Assembly: GCA_022457065.1 (NCBI GenBank) | Contig: JAJGBQ010000006.1 | Coordinates: 2,604,001-2,668,000, forward strand | Origin: Curvularia sp. ZM96 | Lineage: Eukaryota > Ascomycota > Dothideomycetes > Pleosporales > Pleosporaceae | Reading direction: 5' to 3' | DNA: 64,000 nt | Made by a program: the position numbers and the translations under genes | The notes under the pieces: model-generated | What the model saw: the letters and a program-made list of their open reading frames with translations, nothing else | Told to the model about the DNA's origin: nothing | Databases searched by the model: none | Shown here: positions 44,984 to 56,337 of the stretch, one piece after another | How the letters are laid out: every line of letters starts with the position of its first letter | How positions within the stretch are numbered: position 1 is the stretch's first letter

Positions 44984-45598
44984 ATGGTCTCAAAGGCATT
45001 GTCCATGGGCCTCCGCGCCTGGCAGGTGTGTATCCACAACCACCACTCCGACGAGCCTCACTGACCAGATGCAGCTAATCTGCGCCGTTCTCGTTACTGC
45101 CTTCATGGGTAACAACATTGCTCGTGCCTGGGCCGGAACTCACTCCATCATCAACTACTCCCTCTTCGTCGGTGTCTGGTGGATGTTCACCCTCCTCTAC
45201 TTCCTCCCCACCTCCTTCATCGACAAGTTCAGCATTCCCATTGTCGACATTGCCCTCGATGCTCTAAGCGTCATCTTTGGCTTCTGCGCCGCTGTCGCCC
45301 TCCCCGCGTACATTGGCGCCCACAGCTGCTCCAACAGCGTAAGTAGTCTGCATATTCACATACATCAGCATTTCCATCTAACATCCCACTCCAGCGTTAC
45401 ACACACTCCAACAGCGTCCTCAACAGCTCTCCAAACACGGAGCAAAACTGCCGCCAGGCACAGGCTACCACTGCCTTCCTGTGGTTCGGCTGGGCCGCTT
45501 TCGTCGCCACCCTCCTCATCAACATCATGAACGGCCGCGGCAGTGGTGCTAACCTCCGTGGTGCTCGCCGTTCCGGCCCCGCCATGAGCCAGGTCTAG
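44984..45598 (+). CDS. NCE102: MARVEL-domain protein, NCE102-like
   Basis: Three exons: 44984-45025, 45075-45338 and 45395-45598, with introns of 49 and 56 bp, giving 169 aa. Four hydrophobic spans fit a MARVEL fold: LICAVLVTAFMGNNIARAWA, INYSLFVGVWWMFTLLYFL, DIALDALSVIFGFCAAVALP and TTAFLWFGWAAFVATLLI. The loop AHSCSNS...CRQAQATTAFLWF and the C-terminal SQV match yeast Nce102. That protein sits in eisosomes (MCC domains) of the plasma membrane, senses sphingolipids and was first found through non-classical protein export. Exon 1 encodes only MVSKALSMGLRAWQ. Confidence 0.88.
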
Positions 45599-46802
45599 AA
45601 TGCCTGCAGAGTCTACTCGGACGCCTCGTGGAACACACGATCAGACGTGAGCTCGGTCTGACCTGGCTAAAATCAAATTCACAAGGTTTCCCGCCTGACA
45701 CTTGTATGATATGACACGATACGATACGATACCGGATAGGATTGGATACGGGAGGAAAGGATAGGGTAAACCATCGCGCTAGACGCAGGTGCAGGTCACG
45801 ATTCGGTTTCACGAAATGGAAACATGGGAGTTTCTTTTCTTTTTTCTCTTAAATCTTTTACAAGGATACCAGTACACACACGACCTATGTTTATGAGCAA
45901 TACGCTTTTTGCAATATGATTATCTTGCTTACCAAGCGACTCTAATAATACTCTTTTGTAGCTAATAGCACTACAATACTTTGTTTTGACTCTGTGAATT
46001 TCTCCTTTGTAGTGCTTAGTGATGATAATACGAAAATCCCACATATCAGTATCGCGGTTGTAGCGAGTTTTTTTCCTTTTCTTTGCAGTGGTATTTTTCT
46101 TTTTTCTTTATTCCAACAACATAGCGAAAAAATAATAAAAATCACAACGACCACTCGACATCAAAATATATTTATCAATAACTGAAACACAAATAACTTA
46201 ACCAAGATTTCCATTCCACTTGTGCTGGTTTTTGAAAGAGAAACGATATTCTCAACACATATTTTACCACTGAAGACATACTCTAAATCCACCATGTTTC
46301 TATAAAGTCATACACAGAAGACATTGATGCATTGCTATTCAGCTTGCCTTACCCCTCCTTAAAAAACGCCATGTTTGAAGTCCCCAAAATATGCGCGCCA
46401 CAAGAAATATTTACACAAACAGACTACTACGCCATTGATAGAACCTTATACAAAACTACAAGCACACACAGCCACGACTAAGCTGGGGGAAAAAAATTCC
46501 TACTTCGCATAGGATATAAAGTTATGGAGTAGTAGAACAGTCCATAAAAGAAGAAGAAGAAGAACAAGAGCAAGAACAAGAATGATGATAAGCGACTCAT
46601 TCAAAACAAGAGTATAAAAAAAAACACAATGCTTTCTCGCTTCGTTAGGGAAAACAACGCCTCAAAGTGCTGTCTGTGCCTGTCATCCAAGACCTCATGT
46701 CAATTATGCATCCCATGCAACATGCAACATGCAAATGCCGAACCCCGCAAATGCTCAAACTCCAAACGACGGAAAAAACTCTTTCGTAATCGTAGCCTCA
46801 CT
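45599..46802. other. Convergent AT-rich intergenic region
   Basis: 1.2 kb between the 3' ends of the NCE102-like (+) and INCENP (-) genes. It is AT-rich from about 45830 to 46650. Short simple repeats occur, including an ACGAT triplet repeat near 45716 and AAG/AAC-rich DNA near 46549-46585. No coding frame is supported. Confidence 0.5.
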
Positions 46803-49800
46803 TTAACGAGAAGACCCAGCTTGTTTTGGAAGCGGCGATGGGTTGTATGTCCAGCCCCCGTCGCGCACAAGACGCTCCCGCGCCTCGCGTTCTTTGCGCT
46901 TCTCCTCAGCCGTCACCTCGTCATTCGCCCAGTACGCGCTGCTCGTACGCTCGCGGAACCGCTTGTGTCGCTCCTTGTTAGGGAACACCTTTTCCATCTC
47001 CAGCGGCGCAATGGGTCCGAAAATGTGCTCGGGATCCATGAGCTGCTGGTTGCTGAGCATCTCGCGTAGGTTCGGCGTGTTGACCCAGCTTGGTGGCTCG
47101 AACTCGTTGTCAGAGTCTTCGTCTTCAGAGTCTGTCATAATTTCGGGCAACTTGATATCCTCTCCATTAGGATATTGCATCTGTGAGGCTTGAGACTGCG
47201 CTTGGTGTGTAGATTCTGCAAAAGGAATCTTGCCCTTTGCAAATTGCGCATGTGCTGGCGTCATGGGGTTTAGGTTCTTTGCTAGTTGCGAAGGACGCTT
47301 AGCTGGGCGCTGCAAAGGTTCATCGCTTTCGCCAGGGAACTGCCGCTTAGGAGGCGGCTTAGCAGGGTTGACTGGGGGAATGTTAATGCGGTTGGCGTCC
47401 TGGACAGTCTGCATTCGTGACATAGGCCTTGCAGTGCCAAGGTCGGCTCGTGCAGGTTGCGAGGCTGGAGCTTTGGGCTTCTCGACAGCCTGCGGTTGAG
47501 GACGAGCAGTTCGAGCAGCCGGTGCTTTAGCGAGAGGCTGAGCTACCTTGGAAGGTCCAGACTTGGTAGACAGAGCAGAGGCTGGTCGTGTTGCTCCACC
47601 TGGCGTCTGTCTCCCTGTGGTAGCAGCCTTGGGTGCTGCTTGAGGTGCTGCAGAAATAGGCCTGCCAGCTGCTGTGGCCGGACGTGCAGCTGGTGGAGGT
47701 GCTTGACCATAGTGACTGCTCTTCAAATTGACCATAATCTTCTGTGGCGCCTTTGCTTTGGGGATAGTGTCCTTGCTTGCCGGTTTCGCCAGTTTCCTGG
47801 GCTCTCGAAGAGGGGCCTTAGTCGACTTGGTAGTCGGTAGCAAGCTCTTTGGTGGTGGCATATCCTCAGCTGAGTCGACGTCCTCTCTCGAAGTCGCCGT
47901 ATTTGATCGAGGAACACCAGGACGGGTGATTGGTTGTTGTGACGCTGGCTGAGCTGGCTGACTGGCCTGTACGGGAGTCTTGAGATTGGCCGTGGCGGTG
48001 GGCAGCCGAAGACTTGACTGAGATGACATTGCGGTTGGTGTCTTTGCACCCATGGCTCTAGCCTTCTGAGCATGTGCTGCTGCCTTGGTCTGCTCCTTCT
48101 CACGCATCTGCTTGAGTTTGTCTTCGGCACGCTGCTGCTGTTTAGCCTCTCTAACTTCCTTCTCTCTTGTCTCCTTCTCCACCTTCTCTCGCTCGGTGGA
48201 GCTGCGAGTCCGGCGGCCGTCATTCTTGAAAGGACTGCTGGGAACGTTACCACTCTTGCTAGAGTTGTCAGAGTCCTTGGAGGGGGAGCGCATATGGCCG
48301 AAAATGGAGATAGGCCTCTCAGCACGCCTAGGGCTACTGAGCGCATCGTCCGACGAATCCTGAAATGGCATTTTGGGCCGTGCCGGGCTCTCCTTGAGTG
48401 TGTCCATCTTGGCTTGGGCACTTGTGGCAGTCGATCCAATAAGCTTGTCCTTTGCCGCTCGGAATGCAGAGTATAGCTTGGACTTTGAAGCGCTGATGGG
48501 TGCATCCATGTATCGTCTGTTAGTTGGTGAACCGACCGGGGTGGTTGATTCGGCATCCGCCGTGAGGTCTGGGTTCGAGATTGAGGTGAGCTTCGCAGGT
48601 ATGGGCTTGGGGGGAGATGGGTTAGCCTCGGCAGTGTGACTCTTCCCAATGGCGGGTCTAGATTTAGGAGCAGGTGCTGCTGTCCGCACTGGTGAGATCC
48701 AATCGTCGTCGTCGTCCTCTTCCTGTGCGGGCTCTGGAGGCGGAAGACTGGGATAAGCTGGTTGTGAGGTCTGCGTAGGTGCGGCATCTTCATCTGATAG
48801 TGTCGAGAATCCGTGCGGCTGCGAAGGCTGAGAAGCAATGGTCTGGCTGACTCGTTTTGGAGCTTCGTTCTGCTGTTTGAGCATGTTGATGCGCTCGAAC
48901 AGACGCTGCGTTGAAGTCTTGCTGTGAGCTTTGCTAGACTCGGCTTCCTCTTTGGGAGGTTCTGAGCGCTCGGTGTCCACATCCATGTCATCGTCCTCGT
49001 GATGCGTATCAGTGGGGTAAGCTATTTGAGATCCTCCTAGGCTCTTGCCTCCAGTGAACCTTGCCATGTGGCTGTTACGCGCCTTGTTTTGGTCAAGATG
49101 GCTTGTACGCGATACACGATTGCCCATACTCTTCTTGGGGAGCAGTGGTTCGCGTGCAGGAAGAGAAGAGAACGTAAGACTGCTCTTCCTAACGAGCGGC
49201 TTTACGGGGCTAGAATTCTCCGAAGGGGAGCGGACGTCATCGTCAATGTCCATTTGATCATCGACATCGTGGTGAAGGACAGTGTCGTCGTGTGCATTGG
49301 CTTCGGGAAGGGTAGGCGGCAGACCGGCAGGCGTTGTAGATTGTTCTGGAGCAAGGTACTTGGGCTCTGGGGCGAGAGCACGCTTGTTTGCAGTGTCGAG
49401 CGTGTCATGTGTCTCGGCAGAGATGCTGTACTGCTCAGAAACGGCGCGTGGTGGCTCGGGAAAATCGTGCAAGTCTTCCATGTCGGCGTCCTCGTCAGAA
49501 ATTTCGTGATGGAGCATAGTGTCCTGCGCGTCCGAACGCGAGTGCTCGCCATCCAGTTCCATGACACTGGCGTCCTTATCATGCGAGTTATCCTGGGACG
49601 AATTCTTGCTGGCAAAGCCCTCGTTTGCAGAGACGAATGAATCACCTGTGTCGCTTTTTGTTGGCTTTCCGTCTATTGAGTGCCTAAAAGACTGGGCGGG
49701 TTGTGTGGGCTGGGTCTCTTGCGACTGCATGGGTGAGAAGACCTCACTGGGTTGTGATGACAGGACCGTGTCTTGGGTTGACTGAATAGGGCTGCGCAGC

Positions 49801-50406
49801 GCCGCGATAGGATGCGCTTCGCGCTTCTCAAAGGGATCAGCATGGTAACTGTTGTTGACGTTTTCCTTGCCGACACTGTCCGGCTTGGTGAAGAGCTGTC
49901 GCGAAATTGGCGTGCGGTTGGCGGGCGACTGTCGAAGTGTGTTTGCCGCGTCCTCGGCAATCTGGAATCTAGCCTTTACGTTTCTCAGACTCTGTTCAGC
50001 AGGGCTCAGGATTTGCTGCGAATTTGTGGATTTGATGCTGGCGAGTGGCTGCCTGCCGTCAGTATAGGAGAAAGAAAAGTACAGGGAAGGAACATGCCTG
50101 GCGATCGGCCGCCTTCTTGCGTGCAGTGCGAGGCGTCTTGCCGCGCAGCTTGCCAGGTGTCTTGAAAATATCGAGATTGGGTCTGCCAGCAGATTAGCTT
50201 GTGGCGCGCTCTTGCACGGGGGACGCGACGTACTGCCTGTCGTTGGCGAGTATGTCGAACATGTGCTCGTTAAGCCATTCCAGCTCGTTGCGCACAGAAA
50301 AGCCAAAATCCTCGAGTTCTTGGGCCACCAGCGTGGTTGACTGATGGCGCTCTTCCAGGATCCATCCAGCGGACCCGATGGTGGGTGCTTTGCTGCGTGC
50401 GGCCAT
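46803..50406 (-). CDS. SLI15: Inner centromere protein (INCENP/Sli15)
   Basis: Three exons: 50406-50234, 50182-50098 and 50048-46803, giving 1167 aa. INCENP is the scaffold of the chromosomal passenger complex; it holds Aurora kinase, survivin and borealin at centromeres and the spindle midzone. The N-terminus (LEWLNEHMFDIL, then IFKTPGKLRGKTPRTARKK) matches the centromere-targeting region. A long disordered Ser/Pro/Thr region and a Lys/Glu/Arg helix (EREKVEKETREKEVREAKQQ) follow. The C-terminal IN-box that binds and activates Aurora B is clear: LPEIMTDSEDEDS, WVNTPNLREML and IFGPIAPLEMEKVF. The second intron (50097-50049) has a GC donor (CAG then GCATGT); no GT donor keeps frame at a workable size. 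Confidence 0.9.
50049..50097 (-). other. Probable GC-AG intron of the INCENP gene
   Basis: Read on the - strand: exon end CGCCAG, donor GCATGT, branch-like TACTGAC, acceptor GGCAG, 49 bp. It joins ADRQ to PLASIKS in phase. The nearest GT would leave an intron of only about 34 bp. Confidence 0.6.
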
Positions 50407-51652
50407 GGCGAATATGTCGTGAGGGTGTCTGGGTTGAAGCGCGTCGCGGGGGTCGTAGTCGCGTTGCAGGTAAAGGTAATGGGCGGTCTAGGCTAGCTAG
50501 ACATGTCGATGCAGAGTATTCCTAATCAATTGCAGCTGTGCCAAAGGCAAAAAGAGCTATCCTGGGGGGTTGTCGTCTGGTCGTGCGTGTGTTGAGCCTT
50601 GAATGTTGTGACGCGGGAACGAGTCCAAACAATCGGCGTGGGCCGCACATCGCGCTGGCCCAAGCGCTGCCAAGGTCCGCCTCTCCCTTTTGAGATGACG
50701 GCATGACGGCTACACCATCCACGGCCGACTCGGATTCAACATAACAGCCTTTATTTTAGCCAGATCAGAGATGATGGTTCGAATCTGCATACATGCATTG
50801 GCATTCGCAGTCGGAAGTGGGGCTTTGGTACTTGGGTATCCTGCTCGCATACACCCATCTTCGCCGGGAATCGCTTGCAGCCGTTCAACACTGACCACCA
50901 GGCTATCTTTGTCACAGCTTCTGTGCCTCGACCTAGGGATCGATTAGCCGCGGACTTCTAATGAATCAGGGTACTCGCAACTCTGGGGTATTATGCACTG
51001 TCAATTTCACATTATTGGAGCAGAATTCGGCTCTAGATACATCCATAGTTGATGAACTAAAAACAGCTTCGGTACGGTGTTCGACGATGCTGAGAATCAA
51101 GACGAATTCTGATGGCGATGTTAGGAGAAGGGTCTGATGGCTGTTCCGTACCCTGAACTAAACAAGAAACCCCCTTGTTTTGCTTGACGTTCAATCGATG
51201 CTCGCTATGCAGCACATTCATCTTCAATTTTACTATGTACTTCTACGATATCCTTGTCTCACTCTCCTGTTCAAGCAGTTGGCGTACCGCATCGTTTTAC
51301 AGCTGAAAACAACAATCAATTGACTCTTGTTTTTAGCAAGCTAGTATCCAAGACAATGTGTTCACGCAAGGAACAATGCGATGCGTCTTGACGTGCAGGG
51401 TGAAGGCGAAAGGCCTGTTTGTAATACACGCTGAATTAGTTTGCTTGCGTCACTCTCTTGTTCTTGCCTCTGCACTCACCCGCAACTAGACCGCATGTGT
51501 TGAATGCAGCAGTCCAAAAAAGGTTGCGGTTTGCAGGTGCTCTTTCCATATTTTAGAGGCTTGTTTTGGCCAAACAAGCTACTCACTTCATTACGTCTTC
51601 AAAAATTCAACCTTGTACATCCTCACCATCTCATCAAAAGAGCACCAAATTC
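50407..51652. promoter_or_regulatory. Divergent 1.2-kb promoter region (INCENP, CCCH)
   Basis: It separates two divergent starts. The final 180 bp before 51653 form a CT/A-rich leader. No coding frame is supported. Confidence 0.45.
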
Positions 51653-53288
51653 ATGGATAAAAGTACCGGGTTGAAGAGCCCTGATGTCGGTACTGAGCAA
51701 ACCGACATCGCGCAACTGCTGCAGGACGTTCAGGTGACTACAACGCCTCTTACTAATTGATGTCGGTTATTGACACTCAATCCAGAATACTACCGCTCGA
51801 CTCGGAGAGGCACTCAGGGAAAAAGACGCAAGTTACCAACAGCTGTGTGCCAAATACGAAGCACTGAGAGGCGTTGTCGATGGAATTTTTGACGAATCCG
51901 ACCCGCGCAAAAACCTCGTGGAGTCATACATTCTTGTGCTCGTCGACGCACAAAGCCACCAGGTATGCCCATTCTCTGCGCTGGGTGTTCCTTTGCTAAC
52001 CCTGGTTGCAGTTTAGAGAAAACTATGTGCATGCAGCTGAGAGTGGCGGCGACAAGGCGGCGGCCCTACTTAAAAACGCGGTTACGGAGCACTTTGGCTC
52101 GGAACAGTGCGACGTTTCTTTCTGTCGTACTATGATTCGCGTATACGCAAACTTAAAAAAACTCTCCGTCGACTCCACAGAAGAGTACGCTGCTAAAAAG
52201 CCAGGCTTTACAAAACCCTCTTTCCCACGCAGCCTTGGGGGATTTGCCGCAGGCTTTTCCCGGCATGATGCTTGCGTGGACTTTGTCGATGTGGCTGACG
52301 ACGCCGCTGTCGAGCGCAAGATTTGTGGTAGGCCGCCTTGTTTGACAAACTGATAAATGTAACTAACCGTTGAGTAGAATTGTTCAGGATGAGTATCAAG
52401 GATCCTTCTTGTCACCACATTTTCTTTGGAGCCAGTGGAAGTGGCCAATACGCTCGCGTGCTCAGGGAGCACGCCATGTTGGCCAAAAAAGTCACTCTTA
52501 TCCAACGAGGGCACGATGACACCAGCCTTGCAAGCCTAGATCTACCAAGTGTGATATTCTCGGAAGCCTTCGAACCTCTGGAACTCAAGCAGGCTGCTTC
52601 TGATGACACAAAAGAGCCACCCAAAACCCCCAAAGTAAGTGTCTTGTTCGCTGCAACAAACTCAGCCTTCACTAGACACGAGAAATTGCTGACAAGATGA
52701 CAGAATCGCCAGCTAAAAAAACACGCCAATCCAACGCCCTCCAATAGTGGAAGCAATCAGAAAAAGGTCTCTCAGGCCCGCGCTCAATTAATGCACTCAC
52801 CTCCAGCTCACCTAGCTCCACTTCCCCTCAAAGGGCCACCCGGAACCATACCCATCAATGCGGCTGGTCACCGCATAGATTTGCATATGAATGTACCCAC
52901 GACGAAACAGTGGGACGAGTATAAAGCTTGCATCGCTACAAGGATGATATGCGACAGATTCCACCTGGGACGGGGATGTCAAAACAAGCAGTGTACATAC
53001 GACCATGACCCGATTACCCCCACTCAACGCTACTGTCACCGCTTTGTTCGAAGGGCGTGGACATGTTTCGCTGGCGGTAAATGTCGCAACATTGATTGCT
53101 TCAGAGGCCATATATGTCAGTGCGAATCACACAATAATGGCACGGTTTCGCGCTGCAAGATGCCTGCTGTATACCATGGGATCGACCGCAGGGTCGAGAG
53201 GTGGATCACACCGGACGAAGAACATGAAGAACAGGATGAGGATGACAGGGGTATTTTAATGAATTTTGGCAATCTCATTGATGTTTGA
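51653..53288 (+). CDS. CCCH zinc-finger protein with DUF7923-type domain
   Basis: Five exons: 51653-51733, 51786-51962, 52012-52327, 52378-52634 and 52704-53288, with introns of 49-69 bp, giving 471 aa. An N-terminal coiled coil (TARLGEALREKDASYQQLCAKYEALR, in part) leads to a Rossmann-like domain. That domain starts SYILVLVDAQSHQFRENYV and contains FSRHDACVDFVDVADDAAVERKI (as pieces FSRHDACVDF and DDAAVERK) and CHHIFFGASGSGQYARVL. This is the pattern of a fungal-specific domain catalogued as DUF7923. Next comes a CCCH finger, CDRFHLGRGCQNKQCTYDH (C-x8-C-x4-C-x3-H), then a second Cys/His cluster (CHRFVRRAWTC, CRNIDCFRGHICQC). RNA binding is likely but untested. The true ATG is the MDKST at 51653. 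Confidence 0.82.
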
Positions 53289-53590
53289 CGTACCCCCGTC
53301 GCCATGGATAGAGCGCAGCGACATGGGATTGTAGAGAACAGGAATGAGTTTAAGTGCATTTTAGTATGTTCACAAGACGAATACAATCGGACCAATTCAA
53401 GTAGAAAAGCAACAAAAATGGATAAACAATGAAAAACATCTAAAAAATCCAGTACAACTACCATTTCTCACTGCTGACGCACTACAAGCACTCGCAATTA
53501 CCACATTAGTCTTAGTCGAGCAAAATCAGTCCATCTCGTTGGCCAGCCCTTGCATGCCATACGTAAATAGCCCTACCAAATACTACAACC
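53289..53590. other. Short intergenic region
   Basis: 302 bp between tandem + genes; AT-rich 3' flank and promoter. Nothing else was seen. Confidence 0.5.
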
Positions 53591-54175
53591 ATGTCCCAAC
53601 CTGCATCCACGCCAAGCTGGCGCATCGAATCCGTCACGCCTGACACCACCAATGAAGTCGTGCGCTTCATCAACCACGCGCGGCGCGCCATGTTCCCCGA
53701 GCTACACGCGCAGCTAGAAGATGACGTCGCGCGCTGGATCCAATCAGGCTGCTTCCTGTGCGCGCGAAAAACGACTACATGCGCAAGAGAACAAGAGAAG
53801 CCCAACCACAAGGACGAAAAAGAAGAAGGAGACATCATAGCTACGGTCGGGTATGTCCCTTACGATCACCGCTTCGCACACTTGCTACCGTACCACTTGG
53901 ACGGCCGACGCACTGTCGAGCTCGTGCGGCTCTTCGTCGTGCCGGAGTACCGACGGTGTGGTTTGGCGTCTGAGCTTGTGCGCGCGATCAAGCGGTGCGC
54001 GGCGGATGAGGAAGAAGGAAGCGTGCGCTTGTATCTGCATACGCATCCCTTTTTGCCCGGGGCGATTACTTTTTGGGAGAAACAGGGGTTTCGCGTTGTG
54101 TTTGTGGAGGAGGATGGAGTGTGGCGGACGACGCATATGGAGGCTGCTTTGATGGGGAAGAGAGGGACTGCATAA
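53591..54175 (+). CDS. GNAT-family N-acetyltransferase
   Basis: Single exon, 194 aa. The GNAT acetyl-CoA motif A is visible: VELVRLFVVPEYRRCGLASELV, given in parts as VELVRLFVVPEYRR and CGLASELV, with R-x-x-G-x-A spacing. The strand RLYLHTHPFLPGAITFWEKQGF is a typical motif B region (LxTxPxxxxAxxFYxxxGF). An insertion rich in Lys and Glu (EQEKPNHKDEKEEGD) sits before the strand IIATVGYVPY. GNAT enzymes acetylate amines of small molecules or proteins; no substrate can be assigned. Confidence 0.85.
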   Translation: MSQPASTPSWRIESVTPDTTNEVVRFINHARRAMFPELHAQLEDDVARWIQSGCFLCARKTTTCAREQEKPNHKDEKEEGDIIATVGYVPYDHRFAHLLPYHLDGRRTVELVRLFVVPEYRRCGLASELVRAIKRCAADEEEGSVRLYLHTHPFLPGAITFWEKQGFRVVFVEEDGVWRTTHMEAALMGKRGTA

Positions 54176-54573
54176 GTTTTGTGTACATGTGAATATGTAT
54201 GCCATATTGGGATTTTTGAGACAGGGCAATGGATAGGTGCTGCTCAGGAACAGAATGGGGATGCTGGTTCTACATAGTGCTACAACTACATCTCCTCTAG
54301 TCCCTCTCATTATGAATGAGTAAAATAGGACTAGAACACGTCATACCCGTTCCTACATGACATTACCGTAGTTTGTGAACAAAAACAACCACCATATGCA
54401 CGCTTGAAAACAACAAAGACCACATGCATGAGCTCTCTTTTTCGGAATCAATCAATCCCCCCAAAAACGCCACGCCTAGTTCAAACATACTATGCAACAG
54501 TAACATATCATCGAAATCCGTCGTTTCATCGAGTCCTCATTTCCTTCTTCTTGCATCTCCGCCTCTTCTATCC
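54176..54573. other. Convergent intergenic region
   Basis: 398 bp of 3' flank between the GNAT (+) and AVT-type transporter (-) genes; nothing specific was seen. Confidence 0.5.
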
Positions 54574-56337
54574 TCACGTCTCGGACCACCTTGCGAGGGT
54601 GATGGAGGTAGTGTAAACCATGGCAACAAGCCCAACAACCATCATGGTGATATCGCCAGCCTTTTCCCACGGACGGTTCGCCACTCCCTTGTAGTGCAGG
54701 TAGGCGGGATAGATGTACACCAAGGGCACACAGGCGAAGCTTCCAATGAGCGCCACAAACTTGTCGAGATCGCTGGCTCCCAGAATGGAAATGGCGCCGC
54801 AGGCAATGACCAGGACGGTCCTGAAGGCGTTCTTCTTCCACTTGGTCGTGGTGCTCTGCTTGCCAGAGGCGCGTCCGAAAATCTTAAGTTCGATGTTACG
54901 CATAGCAGGGAAGAGCTGGACAGGAGTGCCAACAAGGACGGCCATGGAGTAGAGGAATTGGACGGCATTGACGAGCTTGCTACTCTGCGGAAAGTTGGTG
55001 ATGACCTCGACAGAGACGTTTTCGCCAAAGGTACCGTAGCAAAGCACGCCTACAGAGGTGAAGATGACTGTGATGATGGCCATGACGAGATACAGTAGCT
55101 TGCTGAAATGCTCGGGCTCCTTCATACTTGACTGGATGGGAAGGATGAGTCCAATGCCCTCAAAGGTAAAGATTGCCGATCCAATGGTCAAGGTAAAGTC
55201 GCGAGGGTTGAAGAGCTCAATGGAAGGGTGGAAGCCGCCCATTTTGGCGATCCACGAGATATCGTACCAGTAGATATAGGTCAGGCCGATCAGGATGAAA
55301 ACGTCGGCAAGCAGAGCCGCGGGTCCGAGCTTGGATATGTTGCGAATAAACGACATGGGGATCAAAACGGCGATCTGGATGCCGATGAGCTGATTTGTCG
55401 ACAGAGGCGCCTTGTCACGGGTGACTGCATCGAGGAAGGATGCAAGGTTATCTGCCGTGAAGATGAGACCAGCACAGACAAACCCGATCTGCGAGAGGGT
55501 GATGGAGACCAGAATGAGAGCGCGGAATCTAGGGCCGACGACAATGCTACCCAAGTCACCGTAACCACCACCACCATACCGCTTCCTAGTAGCCAGCAGC
55601 AACTCAAAACATAGTGCTGTGATGGCAGATACCATGATCATGGTAATGGTTGAGAAAAGCATTCCGCCGTTCTTGAACGCCTTGGGCAGAAACATGATTC
55701 CGGTACCGATGAAGGCCTTGAGGAGTGTGAAGAAAGTCTTGGTTTGGTTGGCGTCTCCTTGGGCTCTAAGCTTTCTAGAGCTTTGACGATGGCCAAGTAG
55801 CGGTCTCCGTTCACCTGGCGTCTCTTCGTCCGTTACGGCAGACTCGTCGTCTGACTCTTCAAGGTCTTCACCCGCAAACTGGCCATAGAGCGCAAGGAAG
55901 GAGATGAAGTTTCGCGTCACAGGTTCTGAGATATAGCTGACGCGCTTGCTTTGCCGTTGCAGATACTGACGTCTTAGTCCGCCTGGCAACAGCTGGTCCC
56001 GAACGGGAAGTTCATCGTGGTCAACGGTAGAGTTGGAAGGGCGACGTTGGTCGCCATAGTAAATCGGCTCCGAAAAAGTTGCTGCTCGTTGATGCAACTT
56101 TTGTCGTCTGTTCTGTGCCGCAATCTTGTAGAGGTCACGATGGACATCGCCACCCTGTAGGCGCAGTGAAGACTCTGGCGTCTGGCGGTCTGTAGAGTTA
56201 GAAGAGCTTCCTTGTCCTTCATCCCCTGGTGTTGCTGGGTCAAATTCCGAAAAGTCGTAGCTGGGGTCCAAATGTCGTTCGAGCACTTTGGCCTCCTGGG
56301 GATTGGCACCCGCCGTTGTTTGCGGCGTGTCAGCCAT
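54574..56337 (-). CDS. AVT-type vacuolar amino-acid transporter
   Basis: Single exon, 587 aa. Residues 1-200 are a hydrophilic cytosolic N-terminus with acidic clusters (EDLEESDDESAVTDEETPGE). The membrane domain starts with TFFTLLKAFIGTGIMFLPKAFKNGG, the hallmark of the amino acid/auxin permease (Aa_trans) family. About ten to eleven hydrophobic spans follow, among them MLFSTITMIMVSAITALCFELLL, LTIGSAIFTFEGIGLILPIQSSM and MAVLVGTPVQLFPAMRNIE. The long N-terminus and the sequence GLILPIQSSMKEPEHF place it with yeast Avt3/Avt4, which export amino acids from the vacuole. Substrate is not read from sequence. Confidence 0.9.
   Translation of the reverse strand: MADTPQTTAGANPQEAKVLERHLDPSYDFSEFDPATPGDEGQGSSSNSTDRQTPESSLRLQGGDVHRDLYKIAAQNRRQKLHQRAATFSEPIYYGDQRRPSNSTVDHDELPVRDQLLPGGLRRQYLQRQSKRVSYISEPVTRNFISFLALYGQFAGEDLEESDDESAVTDEETPGERRPLLGHRQSSRKLRAQGDANQTKTFFTLLKAFIGTGIMFLPKAFKNGGMLFSTITMIMVSAITALCFELLLATRKRYGGGGYGDLGSIVVGPRFRALILVSITLSQIGFVCAGLIFTADNLASFLDAVTRDKAPLSTNQLIGIQIAVLIPMSFIRNISKLGPAALLADVFILIGLTYIYWYDISWIAKMGGFHPSIELFNPRDFTLTIGSAIFTFEGIGLILPIQSSMKEPEHFSKLLYLVMAIITVIFTSVGVLCYGTFGENVSVEVITNFPQSSKLVNAVQFLYSMAVLVGTPVQLFPAMRNIELKIFGRASGKQSTTTKWKKNAFRTVLVIACGAISILGASDLDKFVALIGSFACVPLVYIYPAYLHYKGVANRPWEKAGDITMMVVGLVAMVYTTSITLARWSET

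Noticed and set aside
47723..48991. 422-codon alternate frame inside the INCENP gene
   Set aside because: It is a shadow frame of Ser/Pro/Arg-rich sequence; the main frame carries the IN-box and continues without a break.
50774..50787. TGGTTCGAATCTGC, resembling a tRNA B box
   Set aside because: The upstream 60 bases show no A box or anticodon arm, so I do not call a tRNA.
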